Source of the DNA: Euwallacea fornicatus
Taxonomy: Eukaryota > Arthropoda > Insecta > Coleoptera > Curculionidae
Reading direction: 5' to 3'
NCBI RefSeq assembly: GCF_040115645.1
Contig: NC_089551.1
Span: forward strand, 4,526,001 to 4,590,000
DNA: 64,000 bases
Shown here one piece after another: positions 13,000-24,462 of this stretch (positions are counted from its first letter, which is position 1; every line of letters begins with the position of its first letter). Under the pieces are notes generated by a model. It did not search any database. It saw only the letters and a list, made by a program, of their open reading frames with translations, and was not told where the DNA came from. The position numbers and the translations under genes were made by a program.

Positions 13000-13795
13000 G
13001 TTTTCCCTTCAACCATTCTGTTGTGGCATTTCCAACCATGTACAGTACGGCTTTACATTGCGTAAAACCTTCCGCCCCCCCACCCCTGTTCATTCTCAAA
13101 AATTCATAATTTTTTTTTATTCAAAAGCAACACTAAATAGCACAAAAAATACTATCTTTTGACATTTGTTTACTTTTTTAAATTTTGCTTACGTCACCGC
13201 AAGTGCAAAATGGCCGATTTTTTGAAATTGAAGCATGGATGAAGTGACACCTCGAATTGCAGATTTTTCAAAATTAAATTCAATTGTGTATTGCGATTAA
13301 AAATCGATTAATTTTTGGGAAAAACCGGTATAAATTCAGTAAAAAATGCAATACAAACTCGGTTAAATAGAGCGTGAACAATAAAGTTTTTTTCCAACAG
13401 GAAATTGCTTTGTTTTCGATTTTGAGCTCACAATCTGTCTTAGGTTATTTTTATTTGTTTGTTCGTTTTTTTACCAAAGACTGCTTTGGAGAAGAAAAAC
13501 GAAAATAAAGCAATCTCCTACCAATAAACGAATTTGTTCAATGTTTACGTACTATTCATTTAACTGAGTTTACATCGCATTTTCCACCAAATTTATAGAT
13601 GTTTTTGTTAAAAACTAATCACTAGGTTTTTAATCGCAATACATTACTAAATGTATTTTTCAAAGACCTTTAATTCGAGGTGGCACTTGACCAATATTTC
13701 AATTTTCAAAAGTAAACAGGGGGAGGGGGGTGTAATTTAGCCGCACAGCCAAAAGCTAAATCTACTACACGTCGAATGGTGAAGACTGGAGAAAA
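13000..13795. mobile_element. foldback element with ~230 bp arms
   Basis: Best-matching arms are about 13215-13425 and 13490-13720, inverted around a 65 bp centre; both contain tattgcgattaaaaa in opposite orientation and a block around aaataaagcaat / attgctttgttttcg. A weaker outer match pairs about 13005-13085 with 13716-13790 (a run of C on one side and of G on the other), implying roughly 130 bp inserted in the left arm at 13090-13210. No transposase is visible. Confidence 0.65.
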
Positions 13796-13830
13796 TATGC
13801 CTTATCCGATAGTTAATAGTATTCAATATA

Positions 13831-14455
13831 CAGTGACCGACAGAAAGTACGCACCACATAGATTTTTTTTATTTGATTTTGCACAGAAAATTTTATTCTG
13901 GGTAAAAGATTGGTCATTTCTGCAAACTCAAAAAATCAGTTTACAAAATTTGTATATCTGATTTCATATAGGATGGATTCGAAAATTATGAAAAAAATGG
14001 CTCATGAGTAAATTACCTATTCTTTCAATTTTAGAGGAAACGAACAAATATTATGAAAAGTTGTTTAAAATTGAAAGACAAGTCCAACAATGAAATTTCA
14101 AGTTTCTATTCCATAAAACACTTTTTCAGAATTTTTTACTATTTACCTCGTATAGAAAATTAAACATATTTATTTAAAATGATAGTTTCGTTTCAGAGAG
14201 GATTAAAAATACAAATAACATTTTCATACGACTCTTCATAATACATATTTGCGCTAAAATGAAAAATGAAGATACTGTACTCAGGGGCCATTTTCGTAAT
14301 TTTGGAATCTCCCCCATTTGAAACGATATATGTAGATTCTGTAAATTGCGTTTTGACTTTGTAGTAATGCACAAACTTTTACCAAGAATCATATTTTTTG
14401 ATAGATTTAAATGCAAAAAAAATTCTATATGATGCGTGTTTTTTGCTCCTCACTG
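13831..14455. mobile_element. palindromic MITE with TA target duplication, 625 bp
   Basis: The ends begin cagtga in both orientations, each next to TA (13829-13830 and 14456-14457). The inverted arms run about 200 bp: the left one reads through catagatttttttt and the right one, on the other strand, through catatagaatttttttt. The interior has no transposase, so this is a non-autonomous Tc1/mariner-type miniature element. Arm divergence is moderate, suggesting an old insertion. Confidence 0.72.
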
Positions 14456-14778
14456 TACATATACAGTGTGGTCCGAATTAGTTTGTTTTAACAAAAAAAT
14501 CCCATTTCCTGATTAGATAGAGCAAAATCGACTTAGACGTCATAAGCTTAATTTCCGAAAAACATTTCATGGTAAAAACCATTTGACGATTTTTTCACTG
14601 TCAACCCAGATATAGGGCGTTTTTCAATTATCGGCCATTTTGAAAAATTCCCATAACTTTTTAATTTGCAAAAATATTTAAATTTTGTGAACACACTCTT
14701 AAGATAGTTTTTTAAGTGAAATCCATTGTCTTCCTTAGATTTTTTTCTATAGTTGTTCCTCTTATCATAAATGTTGAT

Positions 14779-15432
14779 TTTGGGCCAGATGTTGAAAGTT
14801 AAAGTTTTAATTCGTTTCTTTGCTGTTATTCTGAAAATATCTAGGTTAGACACTGGAAAATTAGCAAAACTGGGTTTTTCTAGGTGATGAATAAGACACG
14901 TTTTACAATGTCAATCAGAAGCAATCGCAATATGTTGTTCCAAACTCGGATATCTTTCAGAAAATGCTGTGTAAATTACCTCAATGGTGGACAATTTGAA
15001 TAATTATTTTAAATCATTATTGAGTAAATCCCTTGTTTAATTTTTGTATATTCTAGAAAATTAAAATATACTTTATTTGTTTCACTTTTAATTTCTTGTA
15101 TTATCAAATTTAAATATAGTGTTCGTTAAATAAATAGAATTCTCTCGAAAATGGATCGAGAAATCACAGTGACATAAAAATACAAATGAATGGATAAATT
15201 ATTGGTCTTTTAGATTTTGAATCAAATTTCACATTAAACGTACGATGTTAAAGGTCATTAACGGTAAATTCTTTAAAACTGACCCTAAGTGACGGCCTCA
15301 ATTAGCAACGTAGGGATTGCAAAATGTATCTTATTTGCCACCTGAAAAACATAACTTTAAAGATTTTCAACTATCTAACCTAAATATTTTCAGAACAGAA
15401 AAGAAATGAATTGAAATTTTAACTTTCAACAC
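14779..15432. repeat. inverted repeat, probable foldback transposon remnant
   Basis: About 125 bp at 14779-14905 is inverted at 15310-15432; matching blocks include aaaatatctaggttagac on the left and its diverged complement near 15372. The right end (caccctgtatatgtac) looks like a transposon terminus. No coding remnant is visible in the 400 bp between the arms. Confidence 0.55.
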
Positions 15433-15529
15433 CCTGTATATGTACATCCCAACCTATCAATTCCCTAATAAGTCATATTTAAATAATCCAATCGTCACCG
15501 TTTGACGCGTAGTATCACCAGCTTTCGGT

Positions 15530-16095
15530 CGTTCCATTATTAATAAATCACCCTGTATAGAGAGCATTGTATAGAGGGCACACACAGGGTGATCGGTCGT
15601 TCCGTAATTTGGAGTTTAACACCATGCTGCTCATATTAATCGTCCCGACGCTCTCTATGGTTCTGCTCAAACTAATTAGCAACACCTCCTTTGGTTTTCG
15701 AGATATAGGGTCAGAATAGTACGCATTTTCTGCGATTTTGAAAGTCCTAGTAATCTGAAGGTACCCAAAAAGCATTTCTAAGTCTTTCTAAGAACACAAG
15801 GAGAGATAGATGATCCATATTGCTCCACTAAACCGACAAACGACATATGAAAATTTCGAATGTGATGGACTGCGATAGAGACCACATTGAATCTTGTCTG
15901 CTGATATGGCAAACGATGCATTTGCTATTTTGTGGTCACCATAAAAAAAGTTAAGGATGGTTCGTGAAGCCGAAACGTCATATTGAAATTTAAAGTTCAC
16001 AGCGACTGCAATTTTTACCTATCTTGAACAACTCTAATCCTCTGGAAAGTACCAAAAACCAGCGCCCATAAAAAGAACATCCTGTATACTACGTT
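15530..16095. repeat. repeat-like segment, unresolved
   Basis: Bounded by caccctgtatagag on the left and aacatcctgtatac on the right, both like transposon ends in this window. Two minus-strand open frames (15548-15775 and 15788-16000) show no motif I know and are probably chance frames inside a repeat. Confidence 0.35.
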
Positions 16096-17219
16096 ATCCA
16101 TATCAACTTTTCCTTTTTTTAATTTCTCGACCACATGCATTTTTTCCGACTGAAGCGTGATGCGTCCTAACTAATTATGCTTGCGTATCCAGTAATACAG
16201 GATGATTCAAAATTTAGTGCAAATATTTTAATAGAGTATTTTTGGGGCCAAAATAAGATTGTTCCTTCCCGTAAACCTGTGTGTTGAAATGCACCCTTCT
16301 GGAGGTGGTCATCGGGAGATGAGCGAAAAAAATCGATTGATCAAATTGTGACCACAATTACCAATTAGATTTCATGAAAGTTTGCAAGCTCTCGTTTTTT
16401 TACGCGATCCATTAATTTTTTGCTTCAAAAATTATGTAAAACTAATTTGAGAAGGGTGGTGGGAGGGTCTACTCTCTGCACAGCCCAAATTTTAAATTTC
16501 CACCAAGAAACTCTAAATTTAACTCTCATTATTTAACATTCCATGAAAAAATCTAAAATTTTAATGTCTTGTGTATTTTGGATATAACTAAACGTTCGCA
16601 ATAAAATTGTTGTTGAACGAACGGGTTGTGTTATCAAAATAACAAACTAAAAAACTGGGTATACTATTACGACTTTTTCTTATTTATTCTCTTTTTTGGC
16701 GTTTCTCCTTATTTGTTTTTTCCTTGTCTTTTATCTCTTCTTCTTTTGGTTTTACTGTTTGTAATTATTGTTGAAATTATGATTTAGTTGAACCTTTTCT
16801 CCGTGTTTTTCATCCCTCGAAACCGTTAACTCGTTCGCGTGGTTTGTTTTTTTCTTTTTTTTTAAAGATTAAAATGGAAAATGACCCATATTCGTTTGAC
16901 CATCTCGCTGGCATACATTATATTTATGGACTGGCTGATAGTAGCTGATATAGCTTGAAGCTCAAAGGTCGTATGCACTGAGATTTCCTAACTGCCGCTT
17001 TTCCGATTGTCAAACTTTCACAAATTCACATCGGCACTTGCAGGAATGTAGTAGATTTAAAACCCCAAGGAAGAATGTTGGCAAACCTCGAGAAACCCTT
17101 AACTTTCTGACAGAGGAAATGACTTTGAACACTACCGATGAGAATCGTAATTTAAGCACCAAAAAAGAATATGAAATTTGAATGTTTCTCAATTAACTGG
17201 CGTGTTTTGCAGGAACACA

Positions 17220-17683
17220 CTTTATATCCACATCACATAGCAATAATTCAGCCTAAACGTATAGGCAGAAATCGTCCAAATGAACTAATTAGCCCTTTTT
17301 TCCCCACAAACTTCAGATGGTGACCCGCACCTAAACTTTTTACCAAACGATTTGCCTGACTTGTTGGATAATGTCCTGTTAAACATTCGCCAACAAATGT
17401 GGTTTATGTGCGATGGTGCCCCCCTTCATTTGTGAATAAAAGTGCCCCATTATTTAAATTTGTTGCTTTCAAATCGGCGGATTGGTAGAGCAGGCAAAAT
17501 AGCTTGGCCTCCATGTTCACCGGATTGCACCCCACTGGAGTTTTTTTATGCGGATATCTACAAAGCTCAGTTTACGTCGCAGGGATACCAGGCCTTCGAT
17601 CCAAGTTCTCAGCCAACGCCTCACTGATGCCTTTCAATTTATAAGAAATACTCCTGGAATTTTAGATCATACACAACAATCTA
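17220..17683 (+). pseudogene. transposase fragment of the outer 16.2-21.8 kb element
   Basis: Across frames the sequence reads a MWFMCDGAPP block (second catalytic Asp), then RRIGRAGKIAWPPCSPDCTP and LEFFYADIYK. This is the C-terminal catalytic part of the same broad transposase group as at 7.4 and 18 kb. Reading stops at the insertion point of the inner element (TA at 17682-17683). Frameshifts and stops are present. The N-terminal half upstream is too decayed to read with confidence. Confidence 0.65.
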
Positions 17684-19965
17684 CAGGGCGTCCCATTTAA
17701 AGTTGTGATTGAAGATTACTCAAAAACGGTACCTTGTGTGAAAAAAAGTTTCAAATTAAAGTTGTCCGGTAAAAAGGGGGACATGTCGTGAAGATAGTGA
17801 CTTTTAACTAAAACGTTATTAAGGTCGTTTCAAGGGCAATTTTCTTTAACAAATAGCAGCCCCGTATTTTTGCAATACATATTCTGTATAAAATTTATAA
17901 CAATCCTTTCATCTAAACAATTTTTTTAATTTGGTAAATTAATATAAAATCTTAAATTGAAAAACTTATGAAAGCAAATGTTGAAAAAAATATCCTTCCT
18001 ACACTAAACACGTCTTAACTCTTATTCAAAAAGAATTATTTACTCTGCACAACACCTCCTTTATCAATCGACAAGCATTTTCAATTCTCCTTTTCGTGTC
18101 CTCTGCAGTTGTTGATGCTTTTGCATAACATTTATCCTTTGAAAAATCCCAGAGAGAAAAATCTGGTGAAGTCAGATCAGGCAAACTAGGAGGCCAGTTA
18201 GTTGGACCGCCCCGTCCAATCCATAGACCTGGACACATTTTATCCAGAACCTCACAAGATATTCTACAAAAATGAGCTGGACAACCGTCACGCTGATATC
18301 ACATCACTCATCCAAACGCAAGTGGAACGTTTTCCAACAATTCTAGAAGATTATTACGCAAGAAATTGTGGTACATTTCACCATTCAAGTTTCCTTCAAT
18401 GAAGAAAGGTCCAGTTAAGTGTTCTCCAATGATACCTAATCATACCGTTCTCTAACCATGGTCTGTGATGTTCAATTTCTCTAAGCCAGTATAGGTTTAG
18501 AGCACTCTAAAAATTCAGATTATTGTGATTCACTGTACCATGGGATTGTGAAAACGGATTTATAAAAAAAACGTTAAAGAAGAAATTTGCATTTTGAATT
18601 AATTCCTGCCTTGCCCAATGACAAAAACTGACTCGGTTTTCAAAAACGGTTCTATGGAGTTCATTCAAAATTCATTGGACATTTGTCTTTGAAATTCCTG
18701 AGTCAGTAACAATTTGACGACAACTTACATGGAAATCAAACGCAACAGCAGCAAGAACTGTTATTTTATTGCCTTCATGTGTTGCACTTCGGAAGCGATT
18801 GCGTTTTTTTTTGTTTTCAACGTTTTCGTTTCTTTGAAATTTTTAATGACTCTGTTGCAAATCGTCCAACAGGGAACTCTTTCATCTGGAAATCTTTCAG
18901 CATAAAGTTCCACTGCCCGACTAACATTTCTTCCAACTTCTCCATAAAAAAACATTTTTAATTTTTCATCCAAAGTGTAGCGATCCATTTCAATTATTGA
19001 ATTATTAAATGAAAAGAATAATTTTTGAATAATTTCACGGAAAACAATTAGATTGATTGCCGAAAAAAATATCGATTTCCCGTAGACCTTGTTATAAGGT
19101 ACACTCTAACAAGAGGAAATTTAAGAAAATATTTTTACTCAGAAATATATATTTTTTGGTTAGATAGAATGATTATTTTAACAAAATATACATGTCAGAG
19201 CCTTCACAATTATTTACAATTAATGATAAGGAAAAGAGATCCCTGGAATGGTTAAATTATAGGTGATGATTTTTTATGGGAGTCAGTCAGTCCTTAAATT
19301 GCTGACTGATTTGTGTACTTTGTTTGGACAAAGAACAGACATGACGTGGGAAATTACGCCAGGTTGGGTGGAACGGGGCCAGAGGGGAAAGAGATTAAAA
19401 AAGAGAAATAGAACAGCCTTGAGGAAAACAGGGATTAAGGAAGACTGGCCCCGGATCACTAGTTCTTGGTCCCCTTTGCTCTTTTTTTGTGTTCAAGATT
19501 ATATAAGTTGCTTTGTGCTAATTAGCATTTAAGGTACTATTGTTTTTTTGAATAACACCCAGTACATCATCCGAGTGCGTTTCATTTCTTGGACATGGAT
19601 GCCGAACAGGACACGTTCTCTCACCATCCGACATAAGTTACACAACTTCGATGAAAAAAATGCAATAATTTCGACCATCCAAAAAATGTTACGAAAATCA
19701 AGAATGGCTGTAGCAAAACGTCGAATAAAAAATAGTTCAAATAAAAAAAAATTATTTTTTGTAGATCTACAAAGATTAAAAAAAAAAGTGGGTTCTATTA
19801 AAAAAAGTTGCTCTAGAAATGACCTTAAAATGACATTTCAGCTAAAGGGCACTACCTTAACGACATGACACCCCTTTTACCGGACAACTTTTATTTCAAA
19901 CTTTTTCTCATAAAACGTACCGTTTTTGAGTGATCTTCAATCGCAGCTTTAAAAGGGACAACCTG
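17684..19965. mobile_element. inner palindrome-ended element, 2.3 kb
   Basis: The left end (cagggcgtcccatttaaag) and right end (its diverged complement near 19940-19965) are inverted for about 170 bp; shared inner blocks include aaaacggtacc and ttgtccggtaaaa. The left flank is TA and the right flank now CA, consistent with a mutated TA duplication. It contains its own transposase relic on the minus strand and interrupts the transposase of the outer element, so it arrived later. Confidence 0.78.
18026..18988 (-). pseudogene. mariner-like transposase relic of the inner element
   Basis: The N-terminus reads MDRYTLDEKLKMFFYGEVGR and RAVELYAERFPDERVP, a typical first helix-turn-helix of this group. 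The C-terminus reads RGGPTNWPPSLPDLTSPDFS and LWDFSKDKCYAKAS, followed by a helical tail (RRIENACRLIKEVLCRV). The middle, with the first two catalytic Asp residues, is scrambled by frameshifts between about 18240 and 18760. It is convergent with the outer element's transposase. Confidence 0.72.
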
Positions 19966-20140
19966 CATGAAGAAGAGAATGTAGGCTGTATCACACCAGA
20001 AGGGGGGGTATTTTCAACACTAACTTGTCGTAAAAAATGAAAGTAATTTATTTTAAAAGGGCGAAAAACAAACTGAAAAGGAAAGTAAGCAAAAGCAACA
20101 GAAGTCGCAGCAGTTACAACCCATAAAATTTTTGATTTTA

Positions 20141-21347
20141 TTAGGTCGTGTAGTATGAAATGAGTAGAATTGAATTGAAACTTTAGTCATTTTTTTTCAT
20201 ATGAAATGTTTTTATTGTCAACCGAAATATTCACCACCATTATCAATACACTTCTGTCATTTAACGGGAAGTTCATTGATTCCCCTACTGTAAAAGCCTG
20301 CAGGCCGGGAGTCGATAAGCTCGTGGAAGGCAGCTTTGACAGCCTCGTCGGAGTTGAATGTATTCCCTACCAAGAAGTTATCCAAATTTTGAAAGAAGTA
20401 GTAATCAGTGGGTGCTAAGTCGGGTGAATACGGTGGATGACGAAAACTTTCCAATTCCAACTCCTGTAGCTTTTGCCAAGGTGACTTGTGTGTTGTCGTG
20501 CAACAACAGCTGTGCACTTCGATTGACTAATCTTGGCTACTTAACCGTCAGTTGCTTCGTCATTTCGGTCAGTTGGCGGCAGTAGACATCAGCCGTAATC
20601 GATTCACCAGGTTTCATGAAGCTGCGATGGATGACACCTGCGTTGGACCACCAAACGGACACCATAAGCTTCTTTTGATGAAGGTTTTTTTTCGCACAAT
20701 GTTTTGGTGGTTCATCTTGATCCAACCACTGCGATGAACGTCTGATATTGTCATGTAGGATCCATTTCTCATCACAAGTAACAATCCGATTCAAAAATGG
20801 ATCGTTATTATACCGGCACAACACAGAAGCACAAACTTCGAGACGTCGTTCTTTCTGTATGTCGCTCAACTCATGCGGTACCCACTTGTCCAGCTTCTTC
20901 ACCTCACCAATTTCAACCAAATGAGTCAATATTGTTTTTTTTTGGTTACACTGAATATTAACGAAAATTCGAACGAACTTTGACGTGGATTCGCTTCCAC
21001 CACGGCTTTCAGATGATCGTTATCCACTTGAGTTTCAGGTCGTCCACGTGGTTCATTTGTTAGGTCAAAATTGCCAGAACGAAATTTCATGAACCAACCA
21101 GATACTGTTTGCTATGAAGTGACTTCAGTACCAAACGCATCATTAATATTGCGAGCCGTCTGAGCTGTTGTGGTTCCACGGTGGAACTCATATTTCATTA
21201 ACACACGAATTTCACTATTTTGCATGGCTGCACAAAAATTTTTATAAAAATAAAAGTTTTCAATAATTTTTAACACTTTAAACTCTGATCGAAAGAGGAA
21301 GAATGTGGCATTTCCAGAATCTACTCATTTCATACTACACGACCTGA
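20141..21347. mobile_element. cecropia-like mariner, 1.2 kb, TA duplication
   Basis: Terminal repeats of about 28 bp begin ttaggtcgtg on the left and tcaggtcgtg on the right (other strand) and run through tagtatgaaatgagtaga. Both ends abut TA (20139-20140 and 21348-21349). Length is close to the ~1.3 kb usual for mariners. The transposase lies on the minus strand. The near-identical ends, compared with the worn arms of the outer element, point to a younger insertion. Confidence 0.9.
20257..21225 (-). pseudogene. mariner transposase (DD34D, cecropia-like), inactivated
   Basis: The start MQNSEIRVLMKYEFHRG is followed by AQTARNINDAFG, then a stop. The core is better kept: KVKKLDKWVPHELSD, IVTCDEKWILHDN (first Asp), MVSVWWSNAGVIHRSF, LLHDNT (second Asp, in another frame) and YSPDLAPTDYYFFQNLDNF (third Asp), ending INELPVK. 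These match the WVPHEL and YSPDL.PTDYHFF signatures of mariners and of the SETMAR transposase part. Several stops and frameshifts break it. Confidence 0.88.
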
Positions 21348-21807
21348 TATCATTTTGGCAACACAACCCGTTCCTTTAACAATAAATTTCTTGCAAACGT
21401 TTAGTTATGTCAAAAGAACACAAGAAATTAAAATTTTAGATATTTTCATATATTAGATATAGTATATTAAATGATGATGGATAAATTCAGAATTTCTAGG
21501 TGGAAACATAAGATTTGGGTTGTGCAGGGTGTAGACCCCCCTCCACCCTTCTCAAATTGGTTTTACACAATTTTTGAAGAAAAAAATGACTAAAGCTCGT
21601 AAAAAAACGAGGGCTTGCAAACTTTCATGAAATTTGATCGGTAACTGTAGTCGGAATTGGGCCCAATCGATTTTTTTCGCCGAGTTTTCGATGACTGCGG
21701 TTCCGAAAGGGTTCGTATTAGGACACGGGTCTATAGGAAGAAAGAGCGTTATTTTGACCTGAAAAATGCCCTCTTAAAAAATTTGCACAGAATTTTGAAT
21801 CACCCTG

Positions 21808-22394
21808 TAGTAGTTGAATTACACGTTCTCTATTTAGCAACAACGCTAAAGATATTATCAATTTTCTAATTTATAACATTGCGACGCGATGTCAAATATT
21901 CAAAAAGAGCTGACCTAAAAAATAAATGTCCAACTTCCCGAAGGGACGCACGCCCTCCTCCCTAAGGCAATACCCAACCGGCAATAAAATTTACTGTGTG
22001 TATTGTTTTTCCGCGCCTTTTATTGGTTGCTTGGTAACTGCTCTTTTAATGTTTTCAGCGCTCATATAATGAAACATTCATTTTATGACTTCACCATTCA
22101 ATGCGCGTTTGCACCAGAGTCAACACTGACCGCCTTAAACCGCGAATTATAATTATTATTGTAAACAGATTTGTAATGTTTATTTCTGATGGTTCGCTCA
22201 TGTGGTCTGGCTATGAATTAAATCATTTACTACACCTACGTTCCAATCGGATTTCGGCATTACGGAAACATGGAGTCGAACCGAGGGAATATACTTTTAT
22301 ACTTTGCAGATAAAAGTGTCTCTAAAGTCAAAATTATTTGGAAGGGTAAGTTCTCCTTCGTATCCTCATTTTAACCCTTTACGCCGTGGGACTA
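21808..22394. other. spacer and probable 5' region of the four-TM gene
   Basis: No coding exon is recognised. The sequence just before the ATG at 22395 lacks a clear upstream coding exon; a 5' untranslated exon here is possible. The left half is transposon-flanking DNA. Confidence 0.35.
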
Positions 22395-23413
22395 ATGAAA
22401 TTTTCAGCTTTGCACATAGCAATCTATGTCGCTATAGCTCTGAACTCCTTCATCACCTCAATGGCTGCGGGCAACATGTTCCAGACCTTCAAGTACAACT
22501 GCATTCTCTTCTGCAGCGATATATCCTTGCAAACGGAGCTTCTTCCTCATTATGTAGACTTAACTTCTAAGGACGTTGCGCCTCTACACCCTCAGAACCA
22601 CACTCTGGTGAACGACCCTTCGAATAACACACTGCTGAATTACTCCTCTGAAATAAGTGGAACTAATGAAACAAACACTGAAACTCAACCCGTGATAGTG
22701 TTCAAAAACGAATCGCATATATTTCGAAACGAAGACAAGTTGGCTGTAGTAACTTATGCCAAAATTGACCTAAGGAAGACGATGTTTGCACCGAATTTTT
22801 GGTGTAACTTTGTTTTAGGGGTGGCACTGGTCACCTTCATATTCGCCACGTTCTTTGTGGTACTTCTTGCCATGTGTTCCAAAGGCGGAAAAGGCAAACG
22901 TAATACGTAAGTTCCATTATCCGTAAATTTTGAACTCGGGAACGCACTTACGTCTTTAGGTTGAATAGACCTCAAAACATTATGTACCCCATCCTGATCT
23001 CATCAATTTTACTGGGGGTACTAAACCTGTTGGGGTCAATCGTAGTTAAGGGTGGCATGAGGCAGTTCTGTGCCGCGTTCCAAATTTTCACTGAGGATGG
23101 CAGGTAAGTTGCATCTATTGGACCCCTACGTCTACAGGAAATAAAAATTTTACTAATTTTCAGTTGTTCTCCGCTTCTCAACAAATTCACACTGCACGAA
23201 CGCCAAGGCAATTTTTATTTGCCCTACCTGGTACTGTCGCACGCGTTTAATGTAACTGTGGTTCTATTTGTGGGTCAAGTTCTGGTGACCTTCTTGAGAG
23301 TGATTTATGCGGTGGATTATCAGCTTTATGCGTTGGAAATCAATGAGGATGACGAGGAAGATCGTAAATTTGAAGTTGAAGATGGACAGATTGTCCAAGA
23401 AAGAGCATTGTAA
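22395..23413 (+). CDS. four-transmembrane glycoprotein, TMEM179-like (tentative)
   Basis: Exons 22395-22906, 22960-23103 and 23164-23413 join in frame (AC|G and AG|T split codons) to give 301 aa and a TAA. The start is the ATG reading MKFSALHIAIYVAIALNSF, which puts the first membrane helix at about residues 6-25. A long outer loop follows with several N-glycosylation sequons (NHT, NNT, NYS, NES). Helices follow at about 138-160, 179-200 and 239-267. The C-terminus is acidic (NEDDEEDRK), probably cytosolic. The order of one short N-terminal helix, a Cys-containing loop (YNCILFCS) and three later helices resembles TMEM179; similarity is weak and the function unknown. It is convergent with the zinc-finger gene. 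Confidence 0.7.
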
Positions 23414-24462
23414 TACATGTATAATATTAAAAGCTGTGGCTTGCGTGTACTTGTGAAATTTTTTGTCTTGTCGCATTTTATTGCAATTTTCCGTAGCATT
23501 GAATTATGCACCTCCCTATACATGGAGGAATGATGTATGAAATGTGTTATGCAGGATGAGAACTTTTAAACTTTTATTTTTCTCATATGTACCTGCAAGC
23601 TTTTTTCCTTTTTTTTATTAAAGACTTTCACGTTCTGCAGAAACACTAAAAAAATGTTTTGTTTTTTTTTTTAATTAATATTACGAGTAGTTTCATTCCT
23701 TTTTAACAATATCTTGCGCTAGAATTACTTCGAACTTGTTAAAACGACTCACAGTTAACAAATAAAAAACCCTAAAATTGTTTAACAAAAAATATTTATT
23801 TAGGTCCTCAATAATAAATTTAGAACGTTCAGAATGTCAAGCTCCTTACTAAAAAATGAAAAAAACAGGCATCCCTAAGACAACCTAAAGTTCCCTCCGA
23901 TCCCTAGATTTTTTCTTATGAAAAATTATGAATAATTTTCGTTGCAGTTATTGTACCTGAACAAAGTATTATTGTTCCATAATTCCTCAATGATAAATAC
24001 ACTAACTTAGGTGCTAATCTTATCAGTCTTTTTATTGAATTTTAAACGAACACTAAGTGTGATAGATAATAAATACAGGGGAAACCATGGTAGGTAAAAC
24101 AGCGGTTAAATGGGGTAAATTCTAGGCAATTATGTTACCATTAATTATCGAGTTTGTAGGAAATATGCTGCTGTTCAAATTTTTGTCATAGAAAAGCGTG
24201 GTAGTTTCTTATGAAACTTTATCCGTTGAAAAAATTCTCTCAGTCACGGTATTTATTTCTGTCTCACTTCGGTTAACTGGAAACGTCTAGAAATAAGAAC
24301 AATAATAGTTATAGCAATATAGATACTGAAGGCTTTATTTAAAATAACTTTCCATTGAATAAGCTAAAACCTGGCCACTATTAAATGAAAATGTTCATAA
24401 TATTATTAGTCGAATAATTTGCATAAAACAAGGACTAATCTAACATTAACACAGCAAAACAA
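23414..24462. other. convergent 3' spacer
   Basis: AT-rich, with no open frame of interest. It should contain the 3' UTRs of the four-TM gene (+) and the zinc-finger gene (-); a minus-strand AATAAA lies at about 24332-24337. Confidence 0.45.

Larger units (their letters stand above)
16198..21807. mobile_element. 5.6 kb composite: long-TIR element containing two later insertions
   Basis: The left arm (16198 to about 16510) and right arm (about 21495-21807) are inverted copies; outer ends are caggatgattcaaaattt and its complement, each next to TA. Both arms share gaagggtgg-type and ttgcaagctctcg-type blocks. Inside are a plus-strand transposase fragment at 17220-17640, a second palindrome-ended element (17684-19965) and a mariner (20141-21347). 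Removing the two insertions leaves about 2.1 kb, a normal size for such elements. Confidence 0.72.

Noticed and set aside
15548..16000. Two minus-strand frames that might be one small gene
   Set aside because: They lie inside a repeat-like segment with transposon-style ends and show no coding signature.
19548..19868. 106-codon frame on the plus strand inside the inner element at 17.7-20.0 kb
   Set aside because: Lys-rich low-complexity translation of A-runs within a transposon arm; no domain and no start context.
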